DNA of 64,000 nt, from the NCBI GenBank assembly GCA_022712895.1, contig JAFLJS010000028.1, positions 84,189-148,188 on the forward strand. The letters are read 5' to 3'. This DNA comes from Desulfocapsa sp. GTDB taxonomy: Bacteria; Desulfobacterota; Desulfobulbia; Desulfobulbales; Desulfocapsaceae. Shown piece after piece: positions 1 to 7,928 of this stretch. Every line of letters begins with the position of its first letter. Position 1 is the stretch's first letter. The notes under the pieces were generated by a model. It was not told the origin of the DNA and did no database searches. It worked only from the letters and a program-made list of their open reading frames with translations. Made by a program: the position numbers and the translations under genes.

Positions 1-375
1 CAAACTGGCATTGACATTCATCCGGCAGCTTCGATTGGCCCCGGATTTTTTATCGATCACGGTACAGGAGTCGTGATTGGAGAGACCACGATCATTGGAG
101 CGAGCGTTCGCCTGTATCAGGGGGTAACACTGGGCGCACTATCACTGCCAAAAAATGCAGGTGAAAAAATGCGAAACAAAAAACGACATCCAACGATTGA
201 AGATGATGTCATTATTTATGCGAACACCACCATTCTCGGTGGAAAAACGGTCATTGGCACACGATCAGTTATCGGCGGAAATATCTGGCTCACAGAATCC
301 GTTCCAGCGGATACCCGAGTTGTTCTGAAACGCCCGGAGCTTATCTATTCCGGCAGAAAAGGAGGCACATCATGA
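1..375 (+). CDS. cysE: Serine O-acetyltransferase, C-terminal part (cut by window edge)
   Basis: The reading frame is open from base 1, so the gene starts before the window. The visible 124 residues are the left-handed beta-helix of hexapeptide acyltransferases, with repeats such as [12 protein letters not shown] and [12 protein letters not shown] followed by [12 protein letters not shown]. The histidine in IDHGTG matches the catalytic histidine region of serine acetyltransferases. The family transfers acetyl from acetyl-CoA to L-serine in the cytoplasm, giving O-acetylserine for cysteine synthesis. Its TGA stop overlaps the ATG of the cysteine synthase gene (ATGA), which suggests translational coupling. 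The GTG at 73 is internal to the domain and is not a start. A related acetyltransferase is possible, but the neighbour makes CysE very likely. Confidence 0.93.
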   Translation, partial: QTGIDIHPAASIGPGFFIDHGTGVVIGETTIIGASVRLYQGVTLGALSLPKNAGEKMRNKKRHPTIEDDVIIYANTTILGGKTVIGTRSVIGGNIWLTESVPADTRVVLKRPELIYSGRKGGTS

Positions 376-1292
376 GCATAACCCTTAATTCAAGCATAGG
401 TAACAGTCCACTTCTTATTTTAGACAATATTGCACCCAATTGTGAAGCCACAATTCTTGCAAAACAGGAATCAAGAAACCCCATGGGCAGCGTCAAAGAT
501 CGTATCGCACTGGCCATGGTTGAGGCAGGAGAAAAGGACGGTAAGATTACAAACGGCACGACAATCATAGAGGCGACTTCCGGTAATACCGGGCTCGGCC
601 TGGCCTTTGTCTGTGCCACCAAGAATTTGCCACTCATCCTGACCATGCCCGAGTCCATGTCTGTTGAACGCAGAGCACTGCTCAAACACCTTGGTGCCGA
701 ACTGTTTCTGACGCCGGCTGCAGAGGGCATGAAAGGTGCCATGGCTTCCGCAGAGGAACTCCACCTCAAAAACGACAACAGTTTTATAGTGAGGCAGTTT
801 GAGAATCCTGCTAATCCAAAGATCCACGAGACAACCACCGCCGAAGAAATCTGGCAAGAGACAGGGGGCAAGATCGATATCTTTGTCGCAGGTGTTGGTA
901 CTGGCGGTACCTTTACCGGAGTAATGACAGGCTTAAAAAAGAAAAACCCCAATATAATCGGAGTAGCAGTAGAACCTGCTGACTCACCAGTTCTCTCGGG
1001 GGGCGATCCTGCACCCCATAAAATACAAGGGATCGGAGCGGGTTTTATCCCACCAATCATGGACGTGGATCTTATTGATTCTATTATCACTGTGAGCAAT
1101 GACGATGCCTTTGAAACGGCCAGACTTCTGGCAACTAAAGAAGGCATACTTGCCGGTATCTCCTCAGGTGCCGCAGTTGTAGCTGCACTGCTGCTGGCAG
1201 AACAAAAAGAGAACAAAGGAAAGGTGATTGTAACTATCCTGCCGGACACAGGGGAAAGATACTTAAGCACCCCCCTTATGCAGGAACAGTAA
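372..1292 (+). CDS. cysK: Cysteine synthase (O-acetylserine sulfhydrylase)
   Basis: A 306-residue PLP enzyme of the CysK/CysM family, close to the usual length. It replaces the acetyl group of O-acetylserine with sulfide to form cysteine in the cytosol. The PLP lysine is K42 in NPMGSVKDR. The substrate loop EATSGNTG, the phosphate-binding loop GTGGTFTGV and the C-terminal ISSGAAV segment are all present. The start overlaps the cysE stop by four bases. In a sulfide-producing organism this pair is a direct route to fix sulfide. The sequence alone does not settle CysK versus CysM; the pairing with cysE favours CysK. Confidence 0.95.
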   Translation: MSITLNSSIGNSPLLILDNIAPNCEATILAKQESRNPMGSVKDRIALAMVEAGEKDGKITNGTTIIEATSGNTGLGLAFVCATKNLPLILTMPESMSVERRALLKHLGAELFLTPAAEGMKGAMASAEELHLKNDNSFIVRQFENPANPKIHETTTAEEIWQETGGKIDIFVAGVGTGGTFTGVMTGLKKKNPNIIGVAVEPADSPVLSGGDPAPHKIQGIGAGFIPPIMDVDLIDSIITVSNDDAFETARLLATKEGILAGISSGAAVVAALLLAEQKENKGKVIVTILPDTGERYLSTPLMQEQ

Positions 1293-1297
1293 TACGT

Positions 1298-2413
1298 ATG
1301 TCCGGCAAAACCAAGGCCACCAACGCCTTACTACTCTTGCTGGTTATTATAGTTGGTTTTCTGCACGCCTTTACCCCGGCAGATAAGCTTGTTCTTCACG
1401 ATTTATATCGTCGCTTGAGTTATCTGCCAATTGTTGCGGCCGCTATCTTGTATGGAATCCGTGGCGGTGTGCTGCTTGCGGCCGCAACCTCGGTGGCTTT
1501 TATTCCCCACCTACTACACTTTTACCACCTTGGCCCCAGCGCTTACCTCTCTGAACTCCCTGAAATACTTCTCTATTTTGGTGCGGGAATCGTGACCGGC
1601 GCCATTGCCGCCAAAGAAAAACAGCTACGCATCAAATATCAGGAACTCGCCAAGCAACTGGAAGTTTCCTATAACAAACTGCACAGCCAGGCTGCCACAT
1701 TAGTTGAAGCCGAAGAGCAACTGCACGCCAGCCAGAAGCTTTCAGCTCTGGGCCAGTTATCCGCATCCCTTGCCCATGAGGTAAAAAACCCATTGGCAGG
1801 TATTCGCGGGGCCGCTGAAATCCTGGCAGATGATTTCCCTGAACACCATCCAAAATACGAGTTCAGTCAAATACTCCTCAAAGAAACAAGTCGTTTGTCC
1901 ACAACAGTTGATGAAATTTTACGCTATTCAAGACAACAACGCCCTGATTCCGCCAGCCCACGTCTTGAAGCGTTGCCCAGCGTCCTGGAACGGGTTGTGA
2001 CGTTACTCGACAATAACTTTCGCCAGAAAAATATAGCAATTAATATTGAGTTGACAGAGAATGCCAAAGCAATACAGATCGATGGCGACAAAATGTCCCA
2101 GGTCTTTATCAATCTTCTGCTCAATAGTTATGAAGCCATAGCAACCAATGGTAAGATCACCATCAGCAATCAGGTAAATGATACACATCAGGAAATCCAC
2201 TTCCGGGATAATGGACCCGGAATAGCAGAAGATGAGCAAACAAAGATATTTGAACCTTTCTACACCACCGGTAGTGAAGGTACAGGCCTTGGCCTTGCCA
2301 TTTCAAGCCGCATTGTAGAAAGTTACGGTGGTACCCTTCGGGCAAAAACACCCGATAAGGGTTCAGGTGCTCTCTTTGTAATCACTCTCCCTCAATCCAA
2401 CCAAGGTGCATAA
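1298..2413 (+). CDS. Membrane sensor histidine kinase (NtrB/ZraS-like)
   Basis: A 371-residue kinase. The N-terminal ~105 residues contain about four hydrophobic segments (roughly 9-24, 42-54, 55-72, 88-105) with no large periplasmic loop, followed by a coiled-coil linker (about 106-148). The HisKA phosphoacceptor is H160 in SASLAHEVKNPLAG, the subtype typical of kinases that pair with sigma54 activators. ATPase motifs follow: FINLLLNSYEA, FRDNGPGI and TGLGLAIS. The stop codon overlaps the start of the sigma54 response regulator, so the two form a cognate pair. Its place just upstream of a metal efflux operon suggests it senses metal or envelope stress, but no obvious metal ligand cluster is visible in the membrane part. 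Confidence 0.88.
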   Translation: MSGKTKATNALLLLLVIIVGFLHAFTPADKLVLHDLYRRLSYLPIVAAAILYGIRGGVLLAAATSVAFIPHLLHFYHLGPSAYLSELPEILLYFGAGIVTGAIAAKEKQLRIKYQELAKQLEVSYNKLHSQAATLVEAEEQLHASQKLSALGQLSASLAHEVKNPLAGIRGAAEILADDFPEHHPKYEFSQILLKETSRLSTTVDEILRYSRQQRPDSASPRLEALPSVLERVVTLLDNNFRQKNIAINIELTENAKAIQIDGDKMSQVFINLLLNSYEAIATNGKITISNQVNDTHQEIHFRDNGPGIAEDEQTKIFEPFYTTGSEGTGLGLAISSRIVESYGGTLRAKTPDKGSGALFVITLPQSNQGA

Positions 2414-3750
2414 TGGCAACTATCCTTCTCATTGATGATGATACCAGCCTGTTACGAGTGACAGAGTACAACCTCTCGGAGGCAGGATTTACAGTATTAG
2501 CCGCAGCTTCTGGCAAGGAAGGGCTGGATTTATTCAAAAAACACAAAGTGGATGTGGTTGTAAGTGATATACAACTTGGCGATATGGATGGCCTGGAAGT
2601 ACTGGAAAACATCAAAAAAGAACAGGTGGAGGTCCCGGTTATTATCATCACTGCCTTCGCCTCCATTGAACTAGCCGTCCGTGCAATGCATCTGGGTGCC
2701 TTCACCTTTATAGCCAAACCCTTTGATCGTGACGCCTTACGCCTTTCCTGTAATAAAGCGCTGGAAATGCACAGCCTGCGCCGCCGTACACGTCGCTTAA
2801 GTGAAGAAGTTCGTCGCCTGACAGGGGCTGCTGGCATGGAAACGGTGAACACTGCCATGGCCGAGCTTCTGGCCACTGCCGTAAAAGTTGCAGAATCAAC
2901 CGCCACCGTGCTTATCACCGGTGAGTCAGGGACAGGGAAAGAGGTCCTGGCACGGCTCATCCATCACCACAGTCCCCGCTCCGGAGAATCTTTTGTGGGA
3001 GTAAACTGCGCAGCTATTGCCGAAAACCTCATCGAATCAGAGCTGTTTGGCCATGTGAAGGGGGCATTTACCGGTGCTATAAAAAATCATCAGGGACGCT
3101 TTCAGCGTGCAGATGGCGGCACTCTTTTCCTTGATGAAATCGCTGAATTACAACCCGATATGCAGGTAAAATTCCTGCGAGTTTTACAGGAAAGAACAGT
3201 TGAGGCGGTGGGTGGCCAGCGAGAAGAAGATGTGGACGTGCGTATCATTGCTGCAACCAATCAAAATCTGCAAGAAGCCACTGGCAGTGGAAAATTCAGG
3301 GAAGACCTGTTTTATCGCCTTTCAGTTATCCCTTTGCATCTTCCTCCACTTCGGGAACGAAAGGAAGATATCCCAGCCCTGGTTCAGCATTTCTTAAAAA
3401 AACATGATGCTCCGGCAGAAGTTCATTTTTCCACAGACGGACTATTGAAACTACAGGGATATAACTGGCCCGGTAACATCAGAGAACTGCAAAACGTGGT
3501 GGAACGTAGCGTAATCCTTCGTTCAGGCCGTGCAATAGGGCCTAAAGACATTCTTCTCTCAAGTAATGGGAAACAGCAGCCAAAAGGAAATTTCCAGCTT
3601 CCTGTGGAAGGCATTTCCCTTGAAAGCGTCGAAAAATCACTTATCGAGCAAGCTCTCAACCTGACCAGCGGAAATCGCTCACAAGCTGCCAGACTTTTAC
3701 AAATCCCTCGTCATGTCCTCATCTATCGCCTGGAAAAATTTAATATTTAA
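2413..3750 (+). CDS. Sigma54-dependent response regulator (NtrC/ZraR family)
   Basis: 445 residues in the order REC, AAA+ and Fis-type helix-turn-helix. The REC phosphoacceptor is D52 in VVVSDIQLG, with K102 in AKPF. The AAA+ domain has Walker A GESGTGKE (170-177), the sigma54-contact loop GAFTGA (217-222), a Walker B-like GGTLFLDEI and the R-finger region. The C-terminal HTH includes GNRSQAARLLQIPRHVL. Phosphorylation by the upstream kinase should allow oligomerisation and ATP-driven opening of sigma54 promoters. The nearest such promoter lies 294 bp downstream at 4044-4059, in front of the efflux operon, with a perfect inverted repeat at 3919-3940 as a candidate binding site. The layout resembles ZraSR-type metal/envelope systems; the target is inferred. 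Confidence 0.92.
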   Translation: MATILLIDDDTSLLRVTEYNLSEAGFTVLAAASGKEGLDLFKKHKVDVVVSDIQLGDMDGLEVLENIKKEQVEVPVIIITAFASIELAVRAMHLGAFTFIAKPFDRDALRLSCNKALEMHSLRRRTRRLSEEVRRLTGAAGMETVNTAMAELLATAVKVAESTATVLITGESGTGKEVLARLIHHHSPRSGESFVGVNCAAIAENLIESELFGHVKGAFTGAIKNHQGRFQRADGGTLFLDEIAELQPDMQVKFLRVLQERTVEAVGGQREEDVDVRIIAATNQNLQEATGSGKFREDLFYRLSVIPLHLPPLRERKEDIPALVQHFLKKHDAPAEVHFSTDGLLKLQGYNWPGNIRELQNVVERSVILRSGRAIGPKDILLSSNGKQQPKGNFQLPVEGISLESVEKSLIEQALNLTSGNRSQAARLLQIPRHVLIYRLEKFNI

Positions 3751-3909
3751 CCACACCCTATAAAATATGCTGGGCTATTTCCTGGCACTTTTCTAGGGCT
3801 TAATCTGGTCGGGATGATTATTATCATTGCAGCATCCATTGGCGGACGTTTCAGTCTTAGAAAAACTCCCTCTCAAAAAAGCTCCGGAACAACTACAAAT
3901 ACAGAATAA
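3751..3909 (+). other. Open 52-codon stretch in frame after the regulator stop, with one hydrophobic segment
   Basis: After the TAA of the regulator gene the same frame stays open for 52 codons. It reads as a hydrophobic segment (FPGTFLGLNLVGMIIIIAAS) followed by a basic then polar tail. There is no ATG before the membrane segment and no clear ribosome binding site. It could be the remnant of a small membrane protein gene or chance. The rest of 3751-4104 carries the inverted repeat and promoter annotated separately. Confidence 0.2.
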
Positions 3910-3918
3910 TCTACAGAT

Positions 3919-3940
3919 GAGTGAAGAGTATTCTTCACTC
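3919..3940. promoter_or_regulatory. Perfect 9-bp inverted repeat, candidate enhancer site for the sigma54 regulator
   Basis: GAGTGAAGA, a GTAT spacer and TCTTCACTC form a perfect dyad. Its centre is about 115 bp upstream of the -24 element at 4044, a usual distance for an upstream activating sequence of an NtrC-family activator. It could also fold as a hairpin terminator after the regulator gene, but no T-run follows, so the operator reading is preferred. Confidence 0.5.
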
Positions 3941-4043
3941 TCCATTCTACGCCCCTCCCCTCTCTTCCGTATGCCCTCCTGCGAACGATAAATAATCCCG
4001 TAATTTTATCTAGTTAGAGAGACAACTCTGTTTTTTTCACTTC

Positions 4044-4059
4044 TGGCACAATAACTGCT
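4044..4059 (+). promoter_or_regulatory. Sigma54 (-24/-12) promoter of the metal efflux operon
   Basis: TGGCACAATAACTGCT matches the sigma54 consensus TGGCAC-N5-TTGCW with the GG and GC dinucleotides at the required spacing (C instead of the first T of TTGC). The predicted start of transcription is near 4070, about 35 bases before the ATG at 4105. The activator gene lies immediately upstream. Confidence 0.72.
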
Positions 4060-4104
4060 TGCGCACTGGCAAGCAAAATACAAACTTCATTCGCCGGTGG
4101 AAAA

Positions 4105-5376
4105 ATGAAAAAACAGTTTTCAGCACTACTCATAATCGCATGCGCCTTCCTCGCTACACCCTCAGTCCAGGCAGAAAATCTGTCTGACTACCTGGAAGAA
4201 GCACTTACGGGGAACGATACTCTACAAGGTGCGCGAGCCAGGTTTCGAATCAGTAATGAGAAGAACCTTCAAGTTGGTGTCCTGCCGGACCCAAAACTCT
4301 CCGTTCAATATTATCTGGAACCAGTTGAAACCAGAACCGGACCTCAAAATGCAGCCATTGGCCTGTCACAATCAGTTCCCTGGTTTAACAAGCTCTCTCT
4401 GTTACGTGAAATCGGTGATCATGATGTGATCATTGCCGGGACAAAACTGGCCGCCGTTGAACTGGACATAGCACGACAGGTGAAAACGGCCTATATCGAA
4501 TATGCTTTCCTCGGACGTTCACAACAGACCATGACCGACAACCTTGAACTTCTTCGTTATCTCGAAGGGGTTGCCCGCAGCCGCTATGCTGGGGGTAAAG
4601 CCACATTCTTCGATGTGTTGAAGATACAGATTGAGATGACCAGGACCCAGGAAAAATCTGATTCACTCGCTGATCGAGCCACACCTTTACGTGTACACAT
4701 CAACAATTTGCTGGGTACTGAACGAGAACGTGTTCGGCAAATCCCTGAACACCTGCCGGAAGTTACGCTTTCAAAAAATGAAGCATCCATTCACTCTCTG
4801 GCCCTGCAAAATGCTCCCCTTCTACAATCTGCAAGACAAAGTATTGCTAAAGCCAGAAGTGCCAAGGAACTTGCTGAGACAGCCTTTTATCCAGATTTCA
4901 ATTTTTCCATCAAAACCATCCTCACAGGATCTGCAGAATTTGGCGACCCGGAGGACAGCGGGAAAGACCCTATTATCGCTGGATTGAACGTAAACTTACC
5001 GATTTTCTATGGTCGGCGGCAAGCAGGCGTTGCTGCCCAGGTGGCAACTATCAAGATGGAACAGTCAAATCAGCAACAGCAGTTACGCCTTCTGACAACC
5101 CATATTGAGCAGGAGTTGTTTGCTTACCGGGAAGCTGAGCGTAAACTTCTTATGTATCGGGATGATTTGTTGCCCAAAGTAAAACAGCAGCTTGAAGTTG
5201 CCGTAAACGGATTCCAGAATGGTGAAACCACAATTCTGGAACTGATTGATGCTGAAAAGAACCTGCTTCGGTTCAGCCTTTCCAAGGATCGCGCATTGGC
5301 TGATCGGGCTTTAGCTGTTGCCCGCCTGGAATCACGGGTTGGTGTTGTTCTAACAACCTGGAATAATAAACAATAA
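4105..5376 (+). CDS. Outer-membrane efflux channel (TolC/CusC family)
   Basis: 423 residues with a clear Sec signal peptide (MKKQFSALLIIACAFLATPS, cleavage after VQA). The rest is alpha-helical and coiled-coil rich with the duplicated outer-membrane-efflux-protein pattern, for example LPDPKLSVQYYLEP and DFNFSIKTILTGS in the beta-strand segments. The protein should trimerise as the outer-membrane exit duct for the adaptor and RND pump encoded downstream. It is the first gene behind the sigma54 promoter. There is no N-terminal lipobox, unlike many CusC proteins, so a TolC-like non-lipidated form is likely. Confidence 0.88.
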   Translation: MKKQFSALLIIACAFLATPSVQAENLSDYLEEALTGNDTLQGARARFRISNEKNLQVGVLPDPKLSVQYYLEPVETRTGPQNAAIGLSQSVPWFNKLSLLREIGDHDVIIAGTKLAAVELDIARQVKTAYIEYAFLGRSQQTMTDNLELLRYLEGVARSRYAGGKATFFDVLKIQIEMTRTQEKSDSLADRATPLRVHINNLLGTERERVRQIPEHLPEVTLSKNEASIHSLALQNAPLLQSARQSIAKARSAKELAETAFYPDFNFSIKTILTGSAEFGDPEDSGKDPIIAGLNVNLPIFYGRRQAGVAAQVATIKMEQSNQQQQLRLLTTHIEQELFAYREAERKLLMYRDDLLPKVKQQLEVAVNGFQNGETTILELIDAEKNLLRFSLSKDRALADRALAVARLESRVGVVLTTWNNKQ

Positions 5377-5481
5377 CACAACATGCACACGAACAACAGA
5401 TCAGCACCAAAGCAGATACCTGCCCTTTGGCTAATCTGTTGTTCTGGGCAATTACTAAAACCTAAATACAGGAGTCTTACC

Positions 5482-5742
5482 ATGCGTCAATCTTCACATT
5501 TTATTGCAGGCCTTTCCCTTTTCGTTGTTCTTGCTTTTGCGGCAACTGCCTTTGCGGCTGCTCAAACGACATGCCCGGTTATGGGGTTTACGATCAACAA
5601 AAAACTCTACGCCGATCACAAGGGCGAACGAGTCTATTTCTGCTGTATGGCATGCCCGCCACAGTTTGCACAAGATCCCGAAGGATTCATTAAGAAAATG
5701 AAAGCCATGGGTCAAGAACCAGAGAAAGTTCCAAGCAAGTAA
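5482..5742 (+). CDS. Exported YHS-domain protein, probable periplasmic metal-binding protein
   Basis: 86 residues starting at the ATG at 5482, which has an AGGAG ribosome binding site; the open frame extends 99 bases further upstream without support. There is a signal peptide of about 26 residues ending AFAA. The mature part is a YHS-like domain with C31 in TCPVMGF and the cluster C54, C55, C58 in YFCCMACPP. YHS domains are associated with copper and other metal ATPases and pumps. Encoded between the outer-membrane channel and the adaptor, the protein could hand metal to the pump, a role like that of CusF although the fold differs. The substrate is not known from sequence. Confidence 0.8.
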   Translation: MRQSSHFIAGLSLFVVLAFAATAFAAAQTTCPVMGFTINKKLYADHKGERVYFCCMACPPQFAQDPEGFIKKMKAMGQEPEKVPSK

Positions 5743-5863
5743 CAGCGCATAGCTCTATATGTGCAAGGGATATTATGTTGTTCTTCCTCCCAGGGCGAGG
5801 AAACAGCATACTATCCCGTTCTCTATGGTCACAACTCGTACGAATAAACCAAGGACACACCCA

Positions 5864-7924
5864 ATGTTAACCAGCCGCACCCTACTCATAGTACTTGTCT
5901 GTTTTCTGCTAACCCCTTTTTCGTCAATAGCAGGCGAGGAAGAGCATGACCATACAGCCGAAACCGTCTGGACCTGTTCCATGCACCCACAGATTCAACT
6001 CCCGGAATCAGGACAGTGCCCGATCTGTTTTATGGATCTCATTGAGATTGTAAAAGAGAGCAGCAAAAACAAGCAGAGTCTGCGGCAGATATCCTTTGAC
6101 AGACGGGCACGAAAAATTGCAGAAGTTGAAGTACAACCCGTCACCCGAGGACATGCAGCCACAGAAGTGCATATGGTCGGTAAAATCGACTATGACGAAA
6201 CAAGGGTTGGAACAATCACCTCCTGGGTAAACGGCCGAATAGATAAACTTTTTGTCGATTACACAGGCTCCCAGGTAAAACGAGGTCAGGCAATGGCCAA
6301 TATTTACAGCCCGGAGTTGATCACTGCCCAGGCCGAGCTGATTCAAGCTCTTGCCGCCTTTAAACGAACGCAAGAGTCTCAAAACGAGATTATCAGAAAC
6401 ACAGCCAGCCGTACCCTTAATGCCAGCCGTGAAAAACTTCGCCTACTGGGGCTTAGCACAAAACAGTTACAGGCGATTGAACAACTTGGCAAGCCCACAA
6501 ATCATATCACCCTTACCGCCCCCTTGAGCGGCATTGTCATAAAAAAAGATGTCAACGAAGGCATGTATGTCAAAACAGGAAGCCCTATTTACACCCTGGC
6601 AGATCTTAAGCAACTTTGGGTTATCCTTGAGGCCTACGAATCTGATCTACAGGACATATCCCTAGGACAACAAGTTGATTTTACTGTTGAATCCTATCCC
6701 GGCACCGCCTTCCAGGGCAAGATCGCCTACATTGATCCGCTGGTTAATGAAAAGAGCAGAACTATTCGCATACGTTTAAACGTTGAGAATAAAGATGGAA
6801 AGCTCAAACCCGGTATGTTTGTTCGTGCCGTTTCCAGCAGTGCCGCACCCCTTGGCAGAACTTTAGAAGAGGCACCACTGCTTATCCCCATTAGTGCACC
6901 ACTGATCACAGGGAAACGCGCCCTTGTGTATGTACAAGTTGAGAACCAGCCAGGCACCTATATCGGTCGAGAAATCGTCTTAGGAGCACGACAAAGTGGC
7001 TTTTACCAGGTCAAAGGTGGCCTCGCAGAAGGAGAGTTAGTGGTAACCCGTGGGAATTTCAAAATCGATTCTGCCATTCAACTCCAGGCTGGTCCCTCCA
7101 TGATGAATCCCTATTTCGATAATGCAGGTCCATCAGATGAAGCATACCCCACCCTTTTTATCTCAAAACTCAATCTGTTGAACAGCATTTTTGCTGAACT
7201 CTCAAAAGCTATTCATAATGAAAACACAGCTGCGATCAAGAGCCAGTTAAACAACTTTATAACATCCCTTAAGAGTGTAGATGCCGAAGCTCTGAATGAA
7301 GATGCCAAGCTGATCTGGCAGGAACTCTCAATGCTCTTAGGCAGTGATACCATTCTTTTAGCAGAAGCAGACAACAGCTTGGAAAGAAGACATATATACG
7401 TACAATTTTCCGAACATTTCCATGGGATAAGAAAACATTTCAACTTAAACAATGTTGCTGCAACCCGAGCAGGATCACAGGTTTTACAAGACAAAATCAG
7501 CAAACTTGTAACCCAATATCTTTCTCTCGAACTGTTACTGGCAGCAGACGATACAGACGGAGCAATAAGCACTATCAAATCCCTGCTTCCCTTCTCTGAA
7601 GATGTGGTCGAGAATCTCCTCCAAAGTGGTGAAGAGCTGTCCAGTGGCATTGCTGTCAACCTTGCTAAAAGCAATAAACAATTGGCAGCCACAAAAGATC
7701 TGACAACGATTCGCACAGCTTTTTATCCGCTCAGCCAAGCCATTATCAAACTTGTGGAGAACATCGGTAGCAGTGGGGACACACCACTTTTTGTACAATT
7801 TTGCCCCATGGCTTTTGATAACAAGGGTGCCACCTGGCTTGCCACTACAGAAGAGATAAACAATCCCTACTTCGGTGCCTTGATGCTGCGCTGCGGTGAA
7901 GTTCGCAAACAATTGAAACAGTAA
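5864..7924 (+). CDS. cusB: RND efflux periplasmic adaptor (CusB type) with N-terminal metal-binding domain and C-terminal extension
   Basis: The start is taken at 5864, where AAGGA precedes the ATG and a signal peptide begins (MLTSRTLLIVLVCFLL); an in-frame ATG at 5759 would add 35 residues without signal character. Of 686 residues, 36-60 form a heavy-metal-binding domain (TCSMHP, QCPICFMDL), followed by a barrel-sandwich and helical-hairpin adaptor core (GRIDKLFVDYTGSQVKRGQ, APLSGIVIKKDVNEG). About 270 extra C-terminal residues follow and end in CPMAFDNKGATW, NPYFGALML and RCG, which resembles the DUF3347-type metal-associated domain. The adaptor joins the pump to the outer-membrane channel. 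Length and extra domains are larger than for E. coli CusB. Confidence 0.88.
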   Translation: MLTSRTLLIVLVCFLLTPFSSIAGEEEHDHTAETVWTCSMHPQIQLPESGQCPICFMDLIEIVKESSKNKQSLRQISFDRRARKIAEVEVQPVTRGHAATEVHMVGKIDYDETRVGTITSWVNGRIDKLFVDYTGSQVKRGQAMANIYSPELITAQAELIQALAAFKRTQESQNEIIRNTASRTLNASREKLRLLGLSTKQLQAIEQLGKPTNHITLTAPLSGIVIKKDVNEGMYVKTGSPIYTLADLKQLWVILEAYESDLQDISLGQQVDFTVESYPGTAFQGKIAYIDPLVNEKSRTIRIRLNVENKDGKLKPGMFVRAVSSSAAPLGRTLEEAPLLIPISAPLITGKRALVYVQVENQPGTYIGREIVLGARQSGFYQVKGGLAEGELVVTRGNFKIDSAIQLQAGPSMMNPYFDNAGPSDEAYPTLFISKLNLLNSIFAELSKAIHNENTAAIKSQLNNFITSLKSVDAEALNEDAKLIWQELSMLLGSDTILLAEADNSLERRHIYVQFSEHFHGIRKHFNLNNVAATRAGSQVLQDKISKLVTQYLSLELLLAADDTDGAISTIKSLLPFSEDVVENLLQSGEELSSGIAVNLAKSNKQLAATKDLTTIRTAFYPLSQAIIKLVENIGSSGDTPLFVQFCPMAFDNKGATWLATTEEINNPYFGALMLRCGEVRKQLKQ

Positions 7925-7928
7925 GATT

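Noticed and set aside
341..1270. Long minus-strand frame opposite cysK
   Set aside because: It lies entirely over the well-supported cysK gene and has shadow-type composition (Ser/Pro-rich).
3919..3940. Rho-independent terminator of the regulator gene
   Set aside because: The hairpin is perfect but is not followed by T residues, and its spacing to the sigma54 promoter fits an activator site better.
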